From: Bombus terrestris
Lineage: Eukaryota; Arthropoda; Insecta; Hymenoptera; Apidae
Direction of reading: 5' to 3'
Assembly (NCBI RefSeq): GCF_910591885.1
Contig: NC_063282.1
Coordinates: forward strand, 1,304,001-1,368,000
DNA length: 64,000 nt
Part shown: piece by piece, positions 63,846 through 64,000 of the stretch
How the letters are laid out: each line of letters starts with the position of its first letter
Numbering within the stretch: the first letter of the stretch is position 1
The notes under the pieces: generated by a model
What the model saw: only the letters and a program-made list of their open reading frames with translations
Told to the model about the DNA's origin: nothing
Databases searched by the model: none
Position numbers and translations under genes: made by a program

Positions 63846-64000
63846 CTCCCCCATCTCTCTCTCGATTGCCCAGAATTCTCGTTTCGCCTCGTTCTATGCC
63901 CGTCGCCCGCAAACACGTTACAAGCGGAACGAACCTGGCATCGGTGCTACCGTGCAACGACGCAACGATGCAACTCCGTGAAAACTCCAAGTGGTTTCGT

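Larger units (their letters stand above)
52481..64000. other. No recognisable gene; CpG-rich DNA with repeats
   Basis: Returns to CpG-rich composition. It contains the listed GA, GTTC and CT repeats and the 23-bp direct repeat pair. The longest frame (62660-63337, 225 codons) ends exactly at a GTAAGT but has no recognisable domain. Confidence 0.5.

Noticed and set aside
1..64000. tRNA, rRNA, CRISPR or bacterial-type operons
   Set aside because: I looked for T-loop GGTTCGA-type boxes and regular spaced repeats. The few GGTTCGA/GGTTCAA hits lack an acceptor stem or A-box partner, and no spaced repeat array is present.

Overview
This is a eukaryotic genomic window, almost certainly from a bee. 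The basis is one complete gene at about 37.2-39.85 kb that reads, exon by exon, as the blue-sensitive visual opsin of bees (Blop/BLOP class). It is closely collinear with the honey bee protein as I remember it, and has short introns bounded by GT-AG. The rest of the window also fits a hymenopteran nuclear genome: CG dinucleotides are strikingly abundant, simple repeats of GA/CT type are dense, there is a short mariner-derived inverted-repeat element, and no bacterial-type gene packing is seen.

Layout. From 1 to about 37.1 kb I recognise no complete gene. It is CpG-rich, repeat-studded sequence with two AT-richer islands (about 3.3-3.9 kb and 9.3-10.0 kb). The best coding candidate there is a small minus-strand first exon at 17962-18007. 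It encodes a start codon and a hydrophobic signal-peptide-like stretch, and ends on a consensus GTAAGT donor in phase 1. Its downstream exons could not be identified. From 37126 to 39845 lies the opsin locus: a rhodopsin core sequence (RCSI-like), a TATA box, a leader without any ATG, eight coding exons (379 codons plus stop) and two ATTAAA poly(A) signals. From 39.85 to 64 kb no gene is recognised. This part contains a mariner MITE (46911-47115), an AT-rich, CpG-poorer block (about 49.6-52.5 kb), several microsatellites and a 23-bp perfect direct repeat (55083 and 57027).

The many open frames of 60-236 codons elsewhere are what CpG-rich non-coding DNA of this length would give by chance. They have no recognisable domains and mostly lack matching splice signals, so they are not annotated as genes. 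A few that sit directly against good splice sites are listed as findings to check. I did not find a convincing undescribed system. The most useful results are the full opsin gene model with its photoreceptor promoter signature, an unusual substitution in its first cytoplasmic loop, and the possible signal-peptide exon. Statements about other species' proteins are from memory; no searches were run.
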